From Aminipila luticellarii (GTDB lineage Bacteria; Bacillota; Clostridia; Peptostreptococcales; Anaerovoracaceae): DNA of 64,000 nucleotides. Shown here piece after piece: positions 45,656 to 54,923 of the stretch. The notes under the pieces are model-generated. The model had not been told where the DNA came from. It made no database searches and saw nothing but the letters and a program-made list of their open reading frames with translations. The position numbers were made by a program, and so were the translations under genes. Position 1 is the stretch's first letter; each line of letters opens with the position of its first letter. Location of the stretch: NCBI RefSeq assembly GCF_004103735.1, contig NZ_CP035281.1:1612001-1676000 (forward strand), in the 5' to 3' direction.

Positions 45656-46972
45656 TCAGAACTGTGCATTAAATCTCTTTTCAAATTCTTCTTTCAGACC
45701 TTCCCTAAACTCTGGGTGCGCAATTTTAATAAGTGCTCTGGCTCTGTCATGAAGGGTCTTTCCTTTCATCTCCGCGATCCCGTATTCGGTTATCACGTAA
45801 TCCACATCCTGCCTGTTTGTGGTAACGGCTGATCCATGTTCAATAAAGGGAACGATCTTAGAAATCAGTGTTCCATCTTTTTTCATCACAACAGAAGGCA
45901 TGGCCATGATGGATTTTCCTTTCCCATCGGTAGACATGGCTGCCCCCCTCACAAAGTCTACTTGTCCCCCTACTCCGGAGAATTGTTTTGTCCCTATGGT
46001 GTCGGATACCACCTGCCCCATGAAATCGATCTGAAGGCAGGAATTGATGCAAACCATCTTAGAACATTGCGCTATAGTAACAGGATTGTTTACATAATCC
46101 ACCGGCTTCATTTCAACGATTGGATTATTTGCCACAAAGTCATAGAGCTTCTTGGTTCCCATTAGAAAGGTAACAATGATTTTACCCGGATCGATGGATT
46201 TTTGTGATCCGTCTATTACGCCTGCTTCATAAAGGTCTACTACTCCGTCGGAAATCATTTCGGAATGTATGCCTAAGTGTTTTTTATCTTTAAGCTGGGA
46301 TAATACCGCATCCGGAATAGCCCCTATACCCAGCTGTAATGTAGAGCCGTCCTCAATCAACGAGGCACAATATTTTCCAATAGCGATTTCAGCCTCACCA
46401 ATATTGGGAAGCTTCATTTCGGGAAGCGGGTGTGACGTTTCCACAAACGCATCGATTTCGCTGATATGTACAAAAGTCTCGCCATAAACTACCGGCACCT
46501 GATCATTTATTTCCGCCAATACGACCTTAGCGGATTTCACTGCCTGCATGGTAAAATCACAAGATACGCCTACAGAGCAAAACCCATTGCGATCCGGAGT
46601 GGATACCATAATCATCGCCACATCTACAGGAAAAATACCTTTTCGTATATAGCTGGGTACTTCATGAAAATACACAGGCACGAACTGTCCGTGACCCTCT
46701 GCCAATGAGTTTCTGGTACTGGCACTGACGAACCAGCCTTCAAACCGGAAGTGTTCTTTGTATTCAGGCTTCGTATATTCAGACTTCCCCAACGTGACCA
46801 TTTGAGATACCGTTACATTTTTATAATTTTCTGCACCTGCTACCATTGCATCTACCAGTGCTATAGGTTCTGCTGCACAATGGGCAAGCACAACTCTGTC
46901 TCCATTTTTAATCCGCTGCACTGCTTCCTCTGCCGTACATTTTCTGCTTTCATAAATTTCTTTCCAATCCAT
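45656..46972 (-). CDS. acetyl-CoA hydrolase/transferase family CoA-transferase (4-hydroxybutyrate/butyrate type)
   Basis: 438 residues of class I CoA-transferase. The catalytic Glu is in GIHSEMISDGVVDL, and the CoA-site loop is QLGIGAIPDAVL. Similar enzymes move CoA between acetyl-CoA and butyrate, 4-hydroxybutyrate or related acids in fermentation. ATG 46972 follows GGAGG by 8 bases, so the upstream ATG at 46987 is not preferred. The preceding small cysteine-rich gene is 28 bases away and probably co-transcribed. Confidence 0.9.
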   Translation of the reverse strand: MDWKEIYESRKCTAEEAVQRIKNGDRVVLAHCAAEPIALVDAMVAGAENYKNVTVSQMVTLGKSEYTKPEYKEHFRFEGWFVSASTRNSLAEGHGQFVPVYFHEVPSYIRKGIFPVDVAMIMVSTPDRNGFCSVGVSCDFTMQAVKSAKVVLAEINDQVPVVYGETFVHISEIDAFVETSHPLPEMKLPNIGEAEIAIGKYCASLIEDGSTLQLGIGAIPDAVLSQLKDKKHLGIHSEMISDGVVDLYEAGVIDGSQKSIDPGKIIVTFLMGTKKLYDFVANNPIVEMKPVDYVNNPVTIAQCSKMVCINSCLQIDFMGQVVSDTIGTKQFSGVGGQVDFVRGAAMSTDGKGKSIMAMPSVVMKKDGTLISKIVPFIEHGSAVTTNRQDVDYVITEYGIAEMKGKTLHDRARALIKIAHPEFREGLKEEFEKRFNAQF

Positions 46973-47000
46973 GTTCAAATCCTCCATCTTTTTTTATTTT

Positions 47001-47264
47001 TTACATCTTTTTAATCCTTTCGGCAATCTCGGCTATATGGATTTCGTCCCACATTTTTATGACGCCGCCTGTTGTTATAAATTGTTCATAAGAGGCACAG
47101 CAGCTTGAGCAGCCGCCAATTATGAGAAGCAAATCATATAAAACCTCTTCCTCCGCTATAACAAAGTCTGTTTTCCCTTTGCACTTTTCCTCTAAAGCTT
47201 TCAGGGCTTTACCTCTGTCATATCTGGGGTTACAGCCGCCGCAAAATCGAACTCCACACTTCAT
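47001..47264 (-). CDS. small cysteine-rich protein co-transcribed with CoA-transferase
   Basis: 87 residues with seven cysteines. The N-terminus reads MKCGVRFCGGCNPRYDRGKA and a second group is GGCSSCCASYEQF. The CxxxxCxxCNPxYDR motif recurs in small clostridial proteins beside acyl-CoA or amino-acid fermentation genes, but I know of no assigned function. Metal or cluster binding is plausible. GGAGGG precedes the ATG, and a strong promoter with leader hairpin lies upstream. Confidence 0.75.
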   Translation of the reverse strand: MKCGVRFCGGCNPRYDRGKALKALEEKCKGKTDFVIAEEEVLYDLLLIIGGCSSCCASYEQFITTGGVIKMWDEIHIAEIAERIKKM

Positions 47265-47301
47265 AGTTGATCCCTCCCTAAGAAATGCCGTTTTTTAAAA
47301 A

Positions 47302-47394
47302 AGCCGCACCGGAAAACCGGGCAGCTCATCTCAACTAGCTGTTAAAAATTTCTCAATTTCCTTATAGTATAGACTTTAAAAGCACACTTTTCAA
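47302..47394 (-). promoter_or_regulatory. promoter and terminator-bearing leader of the CoA-transferase operon
   Basis: TTGAAA (47389-47394), 17 bases, TATACT (47366-47371), then a ~95-base leader. A GC-rich hairpin (47302-47326) followed by six T residues sits before the ribosome site. Such a terminator implies attenuation. The leader does not match a riboswitch that I can name. Confidence 0.6.
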
Positions 47395-47463
47395 GATAAT
47401 TATTTCAGAATATGATATACTTATTTTAAAAATACAGTGCAGAAAAAATAAAGAGGTAAATAC

Positions 47464-48114
47464 ATGAATAAGTGCTTTATTATCACAGGCTTTATCAACG
47501 GTAATATCAAAAATATTGCCCATATATCCAAAGAAGATTATATCATCTGTGCCGACGGCGGATACCGATTTGCCATCCGGGAAGGTATTGAACCGGATCT
47601 CCTTATCGGTGACTTTGACTCCTTTACAGAAGGCCCTCCTGACCATGTGCATACGATCACGCACCCCATAGAGAAAGACGATACGGATACAATGTTATGC
47701 ATCAAATATGCGGTAGAAAAGGGCATTCATGAAATATGCCTGATCGGAGGTATGGGCGGCAGATTAGATCACACCCTATCCAATCTGCAAAGTATGGCGT
47801 GGGCGACGGAGTTTTGGCATTCCAGACATATGAAGGGAAGGACCATAAGAATGTTGGATTGTCAGAATGAAGTAATGATGCTGAAAAATGATACGCTCCA
47901 GCTTTCCGGCACTCCCGGTGAAAAAATTTCGTTGATCAGCTATTCCGATGCCTGTATGAATGTTACCGCCAAATCTCTCAAATGGAAGCTGATAAATGCT
48001 CATCTGACCAATTCTTTCCCGCTGGGAATAAGCAATGAATTCCTGACAGATCAATGTGAAATCTCTGTAGGAAACGGGTGTCTCCTCATCCTTCGTTCCA
48101 AAGATTTAGGGTGA
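47464..48114 (+). CDS. thiN: thiamine pyrophosphokinase
   Basis: Transfers pyrophosphate from ATP to thiamine, giving the coenzyme. 216 residues. Signatures are IICADGGYRFA, PDLLIGDFDSF, EKDDTDTMLCIKYA and GGMGGRLDHTLSNL; the C-terminal beta-domain is the thiamine-binding part. Divergent from the CoA-transferase operon, with an extended -10 (TGATATACT) upstream. A 20-bp perfect hairpin follows. Confidence 0.93.
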   Translation: MNKCFIITGFINGNIKNIAHISKEDYIICADGGYRFAIREGIEPDLLIGDFDSFTEGPPDHVHTITHPIEKDDTDTMLCIKYAVEKGIHEICLIGGMGGRLDHTLSNLQSMAWATEFWHSRHMKGRTIRMLDCQNEVMMLKNDTLQLSGTPGEKISLISYSDACMNVTAKSLKWKLINAHLTNSFPLGISNEFLTDQCEISVGNGCLLILRSKDLG

Positions 48115-48131
48115 TTTAAATCCGGACAAAA

Positions 48132-48177
48132 AAATTGTTATAAAATTGACACAGATATGTCAATTTTATAACAATTT
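48132..48177. terminator. 20-bp perfect palindrome between thiN and the LtaS-like gene
   Basis: Arms 48132-48151 and 48158-48177 are exact complements around a 6-base loop. AT-rich and convergent to both genes, it probably ends both transcripts. Confidence 0.65.
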
Positions 48178-48188
48178 AACAAAACTTA

Positions 48189-50378
48189 TTAATTAAGAAC
48201 CTCTTCTCTGCTCTTCCCATCCTGATACACCTTTCGAAGTATATCATTTTGTAAAATATAAACTGAGGTATCTGAAATTTCCATAGAACGGATATAATAA
48301 TCATAGAGTGGATTGATGTCCACAGCTTTTCTTGTATTCAAATCCCATGCTCTGCTGTCTTTAAAGACGCCGTCTCGAGCCATTTCAAAGCCATAACCGT
48401 TTATAAAAAAGGATCCGTAAGGCAGATACGCATGCTCTGCAACAACCCCCTTGTCGTAAGTAAACAGATTATGCCCCAGATAAATTGTATCTAAATGATC
48501 CAGCCCCAACAGATAGGCTATAGTTGGAAGAAAATCAATCTGGCCGCCGGTATTGTGAATCGTCTCCGTAATGTTTTCATCCGAATCCGGCATATGGATA
48601 ATCAAAGGAATATTCATTCTGTCATCCCAGTCATATTCATGCCCCAGTAATCTTCCCATTACTTCATTCGTTTCATCAGAGGCCGGAAGCCCCATGTGAT
48701 CTCCATAAATGGCAAAGATCGAGTCCTTATAAAGACCTGCCTTTTTAAATTCGTGAAATAACTCGGAAAGAGCATAATCCGTATAGGCCACACTGTTAAG
48801 ATAATTCCCTACCAAAGTCCCCTGATCCTCCGGCTTAAGCTTGATAAATTTATATTTGTCCAGCATTTCAAAAGGATGATGGTTCGAAAGGGTTATGATG
48901 AAGCTATAGAACGGCTCCTGAAGCTCCTTTATATAGTTCATGGCCTGAGGATAGAACTCCGAATCCGTCAAGCCCCATCCCATCCATTCGGTCATCTTAA
49001 AATTGCCTCCCGGACGAGCGGTATCACCGATTAAGCCCCCATAATAATGGTCAAAACCCAGCTGAGGATAGATATCATCCCTATTCCAGAAATCCCTGTT
49101 TTCATGAGCATGAAGGACTGCGGTCTCGTAGCCTTGATCCTTGAGCAGCCACGGCAGCCCTCTGAAATAATTTTTCTCATAAAGCTGATATGTAAACGCT
49201 TCTATGGAGCCCATGATGGAATTATTGGTGGCAAATTCTGCATCGGAGGTATTTCCTGTACCTACCTGCTGATAATAATTATCAAAATAAACCGTTTTAT
49301 CCTTAATAAGGCTGTTTAAAAACGGTGTCACTTCCTGCCCGTTATATTCCATACCTATAGCAAAGTTCTGCAGGGATTCAACCTGTATGACCACTAAATT
49401 TTTTCCTTTTGCGGCACCGAATAGCGGACCATTTTTTTCAGTTTCATAGGAGTCCTCAAACGCCATGATATGTTTCTGTCCGGACAGCCCAAATACATTG
49501 GCGGTGATATCCCCTATATGATAGGTGTAAAACTCTTGTTTAGCCATGGACTGCATAAAAGGCGAAAAAGTGCTCGTAATAATAAGAACCACAATGATAG
49601 CAATAGGTATTATCTGAGTTCTATGTCCCTTAAAGTGTTTTGTGCTTTCTCTTTTTCTTTTCCGTTCCGCTCTTTTTCTGTAGACTCTTCCCAGATACTG
49701 TTCTTTTCCATCCCTGGTATCTTTTGGCTTGACTTCTGTCAGTCCCGCTGCTTGAACATCCAATCCCGGCATTTCTTCCGAAAGTTCATTTTCATCGTAA
49801 TTCATGCCTTCTGATTCTTCTAATGCCATGGCATCCAGTTCAGCCAGAATATCTCGGACAGGTTTCTCCTTTTCCTGCTGCCCGCTTAATATGTTTTCTG
49901 GTTTTTTTCCGTTTAAAAAGCTGCCGCACTTTTTTCCGTTTTCCCTGCACTGATGCAAGACCACCGCTGCAAAAATAGCTGCCGCATCCAGAAGCATAAA
50001 GAAGTTGATGGGTCTCATGATCTGTTTGATACTGGCGGTCACATCCCCCAGCATCCCAGCCGACCCCAGCATTGCCACAGAAAGATATTTATTAAAGAAG
50101 CTGCAATACGTTACATCTGCAAACATCAGCACGGACAGCAACAAATAAATGACCGCCGGAATATATTTATTCTTGAACGACTTGAACAGGCAATAGGTTA
50201 TTACCCAGGAAATAATGCATATCCATATAAAATTGGACTTTACAGACATCAACGAATAAAAAATAATGAATTTCATTATTACTAAAAATACCGCTGTACA
50301 TCCCACTATGCCATATTGATTTCTAAATTCCGCTGCAAATTGTTTTATTCTATCTATATAATTATTTATTTTATCCAT
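48189..50378 (-). CDS. LtaS-like lipoteichoic acid synthase/sulfatase-fold phosphoglycerol transferase
   Basis: About 729 residues. Five membrane helices at the N-terminus, then an extracellular sulfatase-fold domain. The catalytic Thr is in GTGNTSDAEF, with metal ligands around VIQVESLQNF and YGDHMG. It would polymerise glycerol phosphate from phosphatidylglycerol. A charged, Lys/Arg/Glu-rich insert of ~105 residues separates helices 4 and 5 (NGKKPENILSGQQEKEKPVR onward), which ordinary LtaS lacks. ATG 50378 follows TTGGAG by 6 bases. Monocistronic. Confidence 0.9.
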   Translation of the reverse strand: MDKINNYIDRIKQFAAEFRNQYGIVGCTAVFLVIMKFIIFYSLMSVKSNFIWICIISWVITYCLFKSFKNKYIPAVIYLLLSVLMFADVTYCSFFNKYLSVAMLGSAGMLGDVTASIKQIMRPINFFMLLDAAAIFAAVVLHQCRENGKKCGSFLNGKKPENILSGQQEKEKPVRDILAELDAMALEESEGMNYDENELSEEMPGLDVQAAGLTEVKPKDTRDGKEQYLGRVYRKRAERKRKRESTKHFKGHRTQIIPIAIIVVLIITSTFSPFMQSMAKQEFYTYHIGDITANVFGLSGQKHIMAFEDSYETEKNGPLFGAAKGKNLVVIQVESLQNFAIGMEYNGQEVTPFLNSLIKDKTVYFDNYYQQVGTGNTSDAEFATNNSIMGSIEAFTYQLYEKNYFRGLPWLLKDQGYETAVLHAHENRDFWNRDDIYPQLGFDHYYGGLIGDTARPGGNFKMTEWMGWGLTDSEFYPQAMNYIKELQEPFYSFIITLSNHHPFEMLDKYKFIKLKPEDQGTLVGNYLNSVAYTDYALSELFHEFKKAGLYKDSIFAIYGDHMGLPASDETNEVMGRLLGHEYDWDDRMNIPLIIHMPDSDENITETIHNTGGQIDFLPTIAYLLGLDHLDTIYLGHNLFTYDKGVVAEHAYLPYGSFFINGYGFEMARDGVFKDSRAWDLNTRKAVDINPLYDYYIRSMEISDTSVYILQNDILRKVYQDGKSREEVLN

Positions 50379-50411
50379 TTTTATCTCCAAGTTCATTAAT
50401 CTGACTTGATT

Positions 50412-50440
50412 ACTATACCATAAATTTACTTGTCATTCAA
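50412..50440 (-). promoter_or_regulatory. promoter of the LtaS-like gene
   Basis: TTGAAT (50435-50440), 17 bases, TATAGT (50412-50417) on the minus strand. Confidence 0.65.
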
Positions 50441-50477
50441 TCGCTGTATTTTTTTTCACCAAACCCTCACAAAAATC

Positions 50478-50507
50478 GGCTATGCCATTTCCTATGGAAT
50501 AAAAAAA
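50478..50507 (-). repeat. dispersed intergenic repeat, copy E (partial)
   Basis: CATTTCCTATGGAATAAAAA matches the terminal motif of copies A-D with two changes. It abuts the cheX terminator. Confidence 0.45.
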
Positions 50508-50536
50508 GAGGCCCTCTCATCTTGAGACAGCCTCTC
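50501..50536 (-). terminator. terminator of hemerythrin-cheX
   Basis: AGAGGC...GCCTCT outer stem with inner TGTCTCA/TGAGAG pairing, followed by TTTTTTTATT on the minus strand. Confidence 0.85.
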
Positions 50537-50581
50537 CAAATATTACACCGATCATACCGGTATGATCCATCATTTTATTTA

Positions 50582-51046
50582 TTATTCCTCAATTTTTATA
50601 GCCACACCCATATTCCCTGCTTCGGTGTGAATGGTAGAATTAATCACTTGTGAGCTTTCTTCGTCTTCATAAGGAGTCTTTCCGTCCTTCACGGATATTT
50701 TAGGGGGAAGGATATCACAGGCAATCTGCTGCTGGGAAAGCCCTGTTGCAGCGTTCCCGCAAATAATATTCGATATTTCGCCCAATGCGGACGTTACAAA
50801 ATCATCTACCTTTTCGATCTCCATTCCGCACATATTTTTGACAATTTCCAAGGCCGTTTTTTCGGGAAAACAAAAACACGTCTCACCGGATATATCTCCG
50901 ATCAATCCGACCGCAACAATAACCTTGTTTTTTGCAGCAGACGATTCCGGCTTTTCAGGAGCTTCTACTTCCACTTCCAGATCCAGCATGGCCTTTAACA
51001 CATCCTGCGCCGCATCCGTGAAGCCCGTCATAATTTTTTCATTCAT
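50582..51046 (-). CDS. cheX: CheX-type chemotaxis phosphatase
   Basis: 154 residues. CheX/CheC-family proteins dephosphorylate CheY~P. The ExxN active-site helix is seen in SALGEISNIICGNA. An acidic insert (EVEAPEKPESS) follows helix 1. Overlaps the hemerythrin gene by 8 bases, so the two are coupled. Confidence 0.88.
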   Translation of the reverse strand: MNEKIMTGFTDAAQDVLKAMLDLEVEVEAPEKPESSAAKNKVIVAVGLIGDISGETCFCFPEKTALEIVKNMCGMEIEKVDDFVTSALGEISNIICGNAATGLSQQQIACDILPPKISVKDGKTPYEDEESSQVINSTIHTEAGNMGVAIKIEE

Positions 51047-51464
51047 TGCCTTTCACCTGCCTTTTTTCAGCGTAATCGGCAATTTTTTGATCTTCCACCG
51101 TTACATGATTGATCAGCCACGCCAATAATTTCCCTGCAAACTGCTGCATTAACTGTTCGTCAAATCCCTTTACTGCGTACTCCTCTGCCACATCCGACAC
51201 ATATTGAACCATGTCATTATGTATTTTAGTGTGATTTTCCAATTCCTCATATCCAATTTTCTTCTGATAAGCTTCCTCATCTCGAAAATGCGTCACCACA
51301 TAGTTTTTCATAAATTCAAGGGTCTGATTCACCTGATCCACCTTTTCATTCCACTCCACTGGTGAACGCAAGGTTTCCACAAATTCTGTCACCCGTTTAA
51401 AAAGTTCTTCGTGCTGCTGATCAATCAGTTCTACACCCACTTTATACTTTTCCTTCCAAATCAT
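51039..51464 (-). CDS. bacteriohemerythrin
   Basis: 141-residue four-helix O2-binding protein. Di-iron ligands are in LIDQQHEELF, HFRDEEAYQ, ENHTKIH and LLAWLINHVTVED. In anaerobes it delivers or senses oxygen. It lies between a chemoreceptor gene and cheX, which links it to aerotactic (O2-avoiding) behaviour. Confidence 0.95.
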   Translation of the reverse strand: MIWKEKYKVGVELIDQQHEELFKRVTEFVETLRSPVEWNEKVDQVNQTLEFMKNYVVTHFRDEEAYQKKIGYEELENHTKIHNDMVQYVSDVAEEYAVKGFDEQLMQQFAGKLLAWLINHVTVEDQKIADYAEKRQVKGNE

Positions 51465-51591
51465 CTTATAGTGTCCTTTCTGTTTATTTTTTCTTTATCC
51501 CCGCACACCCTATTCAGTATATTTATACCATGGGCATATTTTTTTAAACTCTGTTCTTCCATTTCTGACCATATTTTTACTGCTCTGAATT

Positions 51592-53295
51592 TTATATGCC
51601 GCTGTTCTTTAGTTTAAACACGCTGACGCATTCTTTTAATAGATCGGCCTGTCCTGACAGTTCCTCACTGGCTGCGGCACTTTCTTCCGAAGCGGCAGCC
51701 GTACTTTGCGTCGCCTGTGAAATCTGCAAAATCCCTTGATTGATCTGTTCCATGGCAGCCGCCTGCTCATTTGAAGCAGAAGCAATATTATCGATAAGTC
51801 CGGTCACTTTTGTAATGCCGGTTACGATTTTATTCAGTTCTTCTGCAGTTTCACCGGCTGTCCTGGTCCCTTCCTCCACCTTACTAATGGAGCTTCGGAT
51901 CAGTTCAGACGTTTCCTTCGCAGCCTTAGCCGACTGTCCGGCAAGGCTTCTGACTTCATCCGCGACAACCGCAAAGCCTCTTCCGTGCTGACCGGCTCTA
52001 GCTGCTTCCACCGCAGCATTGAGTGCCAAAATATTGGTCTGGAAAGCAATATCTTCAATTACTTTTATGATTTTTCCGATATTGTCTGATGAGGCATTGA
52101 TTTCTTCCATTGCATGCAGCATGTTCAGCATCTGGACATTTCCGGATTCGGCTTCCGTTTTAATTTCTTTTGCAAGATTATCCGTATCCTTCGCTGTTTT
52201 AGCATTTTCTTCCGTTCGGGCCATCAGCTCTTCTAAGGATGCGGTCAATTCTTCTACAGAACTGGCCTGCTCCGTGGCTCCCTGAGAAAGTGAAATACTG
52301 GAATCCGATACAAGTCTTGCCCCGGAATCCACCTGGTTTGCGGAAGAAACGATAGAAGTGGCAAGGGTATTGAACTTTTCCACCAGACTTGACAGAGCTT
52401 TCCCCAGTACATCCTCCTCGGATCGAATGGGAACAACGACGGTCAAATCTCCTTCTGATACCCGTTTTGTCTGCTGTGCCTGCTCCATGGTGCTTGCAAT
52501 GACTTCGTTAAAAGCCTGCGCCAGTTTTCCCACTTCATCCTTTCTCGAACCAAGGGCTTCCTTCCCCTCCTCATCAATGACCTTGCCTGCATCAATGTCC
52601 CCGGCCGCAAGAAGCCCGGCAAAATCCGCAAAGGTCTGCATGGGCTGGCTGATCAGCTTTGATATATACCCGCTCAAAAGCATGGACAGAATAAATGCAA
52701 TGGCCATAGAAACAAGCATGGCAGCTATAGCGATCTTTGAGGAACGGCTATCCGCTTTTATTTGATTGAAAGCCAACGTGTCATTATATTCTCGAATTTC
52801 TTTAAAGGCCTGCTCTGCCTGTTGCGATGTTTCTTTTGATTCGTTGATGATCTGCAGCAGCTCCTCCTTTGTTTTTCCTGAATCAGCGGCTTCCAGTGCC
52901 TTATTGACATTTTCCGTATATTCTGCATAAACCGTTTTGAGCTGATCAAATGCTTTTTGATCTTCATCACTGCTTATGGTCTTACTGTAAAGGGTTAGAT
53001 TTTCCTCTGCCGTATCCAACTGAGTTGAAACGTCCGCAGAATATGTTTTATTATCCATGCCATAGTTCATATATAAATCTCTTACCGCTGTTCTGGCTTT
53101 CAGAAAATAGACATTTGCGTTTGCAGAATATTTAATACCCAAGGTGCATTGATCATATGTTTTCTGCTGATGACCTCCGATATTAATAATGTTCGCAACG
53201 CCAATAAGACCAATAACTATACTCAAAAAGGTGATAAACAGAAATCCTGTCCTCAGCTTTCTTGCAATATTGATGTTCTCAAACCACTTTTTCAT
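51592..53295 (-). CDS. methyl-accepting chemotaxis protein with four-helix-bundle sensor
   Basis: 567 residues. TM1 at ~15-38, a 4HB_MCP-type helical sensor (~40-185), TM2 at ~190-212, HAMP, then the signalling domain with tip [28 protein letters not shown] precedes the ATG. Hemerythrin and cheX follow. No clear sigma-A or sigma-D promoter lies in the 120 bases upstream, which then meet an inverted repeat of the recombinase segment. Confidence 0.94.
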   Translation of the reverse strand: MKKWFENINIARKLRTGFLFITFLSIVIGLIGVANIINIGGHQQKTYDQCTLGIKYSANANVYFLKARTAVRDLYMNYGMDNKTYSADVSTQLDTAEENLTLYSKTISSDEDQKAFDQLKTVYAEYTENVNKALEAADSGKTKEELLQIINESKETSQQAEQAFKEIREYNDTLAFNQIKADSRSSKIAIAAMLVSMAIAFILSMLLSGYISKLISQPMQTFADFAGLLAAGDIDAGKVIDEEGKEALGSRKDEVGKLAQAFNEVIASTMEQAQQTKRVSEGDLTVVVPIRSEEDVLGKALSSLVEKFNTLATSIVSSANQVDSGARLVSDSSISLSQGATEQASSVEELTASLEELMARTEENAKTAKDTDNLAKEIKTEAESGNVQMLNMLHAMEEINASSDNIGKIIKVIEDIAFQTNILALNAAVEAARAGQHGRGFAVVADEVRSLAGQSAKAAKETSELIRSSISKVEEGTRTAGETAEELNKIVTGITKVTGLIDNIASASNEQAAAMEQINQGILQISQATQSTAAASEESAAASEELSGQADLLKECVSVFKLKNSGI

Positions 53296-53418
53296 CTTGT
53301 TATATCCTTTCCTACCTAAACTTAGTAAAATAAAACCACAGCTTCCGTGAAATCACAAATAATGAATAAAAAACAATCCTTTGGGAGAATCTAATACTCA
53401 GAAATTTACCGCACTCAT

Positions 53419-53440
53419 TCGCAGTTTAGTTGAAACTACG
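53419..53440 (+). repeat. 22-bp inverted repeat, left copy
   Basis: Perfect reverse complement of 54798-54819. Within each copy, arms CGCAGTTT and AAACTACG (7 of 8 complementary) flank AGTTG, as expected of a tyrosine recombinase core site. Confidence 0.9.
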
Positions 53441-53455
53441 AAACTTTTCCAAGAG

Positions 53456-54622
53456 TTATTTAAATGATTGGGTTTCATACCGGCCTGACGGAGTAATTGA
53501 CGGTGAATGCATGTGCTTCATATGCATTACATTAAAACGGTCAATGGCTAATTTTTTTTGCTCCATGAGCGAATGGGCATAAATATTAAGTGTAATAGAA
53601 ACATTGGAATGCCCCAGTATTTCACTGAGTGTCTTAATATCAATGCCTAGTTCCAAAGCTCTTGTGGCAAAAGTGTGCCGAATCGCATGAAATTTACGGT
53701 CCTGCACGCCTGCTTTAGACAATATTCTTTTGTACATTTTCTGATAAGTTCTGGGATCCATGGGTATATCCGTACCAGAAAAAACATAATCCTCTTCGTT
53801 TAGTGACTGCATCTTAAACGGTGCAATTAATTTTAATAAAAAATCGGGAAGCGGAATTTTTCGTATAGATTTTTGGCTCTTTGGTCTGCCGATAAATAGC
53901 ATGGTCTTCTTCCCGCCAGGCTGAAAATTTTTTATACGCGATACGGTTCTCATAATGACCATGGTTCCAGCTTCCAGATCCATATCCCCCCATCTGAGCC
54001 CACAAAGCTCTCCAAGCCTTATGCCTGTATAAAAACACAACAAAATTCCCATAGCCCGTTGATCCTCCCAATCGAGGATCGTGCTTTCAATTTTTCGCTG
54101 CTCCATAATGGAAAAGACCTGAACCGCGTCACATTCGCTCTTGGGCAATTTAATATTTCGCTCTATAAGGGAATACTCCTTTGAATCTTTTAAAATTTCT
54201 TTCAATGCCAGCTTAAAAACGGAAATAATTTTTCGCTTATAGGATTCGGCTAAAGAAAGATTATCCTTAATAGATTTTACAAATTGGGAAGCAGAAAGCT
54301 CTGTAATGCGTTCATGACCATTCCGGTTAAAAAAAGGAATGACGTAATTCTGCATGACGAAATAGTAGCTCCCGTAAGTAGAAGGTTTTACCCTTCCAGC
54401 AATCTCCGTTTCAAGCCACACCTCAAATAACTCTGCCGAATTTTTTGAAGAATGGTTTACCTCTTCCTGATATACTCCCTTCTCTTGATAGTTATTTTTC
54501 TTCTCCTTTATTTCTTTATAGGTTTTCGCATAAATCGAGTGATATTTTCCATCCGATTTCAAGATACGTCCTTCCCATCGTCCATCCTTACGTTTATAAA
54601 CATTTTCTCCTCTGCGTGCCAT
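53456..54622 (-). CDS. tyrosine recombinase/integrase
   Basis: 388 residues from ATG 54622, which follows AGGAG; a longer frame to 54694 adds residues unlike the family start (MARRGENVYKRKDGRWEGR, an AP2-like arm-binding domain). A SAM-like core-binding domain is at ~60-160. The catalytic domain has Arg in YTGIRLGELCGL, His-x-x-Arg in HAIRHTFA, His/Trp-box in LGHSNVSIT and Tyr in LNIYAHSL. No excisionase, relaxase or phage gene is nearby. It stands alone between 22-bp inverted repeats. Confidence 0.95.
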   Translation of the reverse strand: MARRGENVYKRKDGRWEGRILKSDGKYHSIYAKTYKEIKEKKNNYQEKGVYQEEVNHSSKNSAELFEVWLETEIAGRVKPSTYGSYYFVMQNYVIPFFNRNGHERITELSASQFVKSIKDNLSLAESYKRKIISVFKLALKEILKDSKEYSLIERNIKLPKSECDAVQVFSIMEQRKIESTILDWEDQRAMGILLCFYTGIRLGELCGLRWGDMDLEAGTMVIMRTVSRIKNFQPGGKKTMLFIGRPKSQKSIRKIPLPDFLLKLIAPFKMQSLNEEDYVFSGTDIPMDPRTYQKMYKRILSKAGVQDRKFHAIRHTFATRALELGIDIKTLSEILGHSNVSITLNIYAHSLMEQKKLAIDRFNVMHMKHMHSPSITPSGRYETQSFK

Positions 54623-54758
54623 TAGCTTTTTTCTCCTTTCAAATGACGTTATAATTGACGGCGAATACATGATAATAGGAGAGAAAAACTCCATATTTTC
54701 CGTATATTACCTTTATAAATATACCAAAAATACCATTTTTGTCATTATTTTTTTTAAT

Positions 54759-54788
54759 TTGACAATTATTACTGTGTCAATATATAAT
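54759..54788 (+). promoter_or_regulatory. outward promoter at the right end of the recombinase segment
   Basis: TTGACA (54759-54764), 18 bases, TATAAT (54783-54788), pointing right and ending 9 bases before the right repeat. In the present orientation it meets a terminator ~75 bases on and has no gene to drive. TTGACA also occurs on the opposite strand of the spacer (54774-54779) and could contribute to recombinase transcription. Confidence 0.75.
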
Positions 54789-54797
54789 GAAAAAGGG

Positions 54798-54819
54798 CGT
54801 AGTTTCAACTAAACTGCGA
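54798..54819 (-). repeat. 22-bp inverted repeat, right copy
   Basis: Perfect inverted match to 53419-53440; flanking bases differ beyond the 22. Confidence 0.9.
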
Positions 54820-54864
54820 CTCTTTTTAAGCACTTTTCATGTGCGATGACAAAATAGAGGAACA

Positions 54865-54897
54865 CAAAAAACAGGCCGCTGAGAACGACCTGTTTTT
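54865..54897. terminator. bidirectional terminator between the segment and amt
   Basis: AACAGGCCG and CGACCTGTT (one G-T pair) form a 9-bp stem with T-tracts on both sides. It ends the amt transcript and blocks the outward promoter. Confidence 0.85.
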
Positions 54898-54923
54898 AAT
54901 AATTTCGTTAAATTTTACGGCAA

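Larger units (their letters stand above)
53419..54819. mobile_element. putative invertible segment carrying its own tyrosine recombinase
   Basis: A 1.4-kb segment bounded by perfect 22-bp inverted repeats. It contains only the recombinase gene and an outward promoter. Inverted rather than direct repeats predict inversion, not excision. Flipping would bring the promoter to 10 bases from the left repeat, pointing at the chemoreceptor gene about 125 bases beyond. The layout recalls the Hin segment of Salmonella, with a tyrosine instead of a serine recombinase. Inversion has not been shown. Confidence 0.6.

Noticed and set aside
53419-54819. Remnant of a prophage or integrative conjugative element
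   Set aside because: No other phage or transfer genes are present, and the flanking repeats are inverted, whereas attL/attR would be direct.
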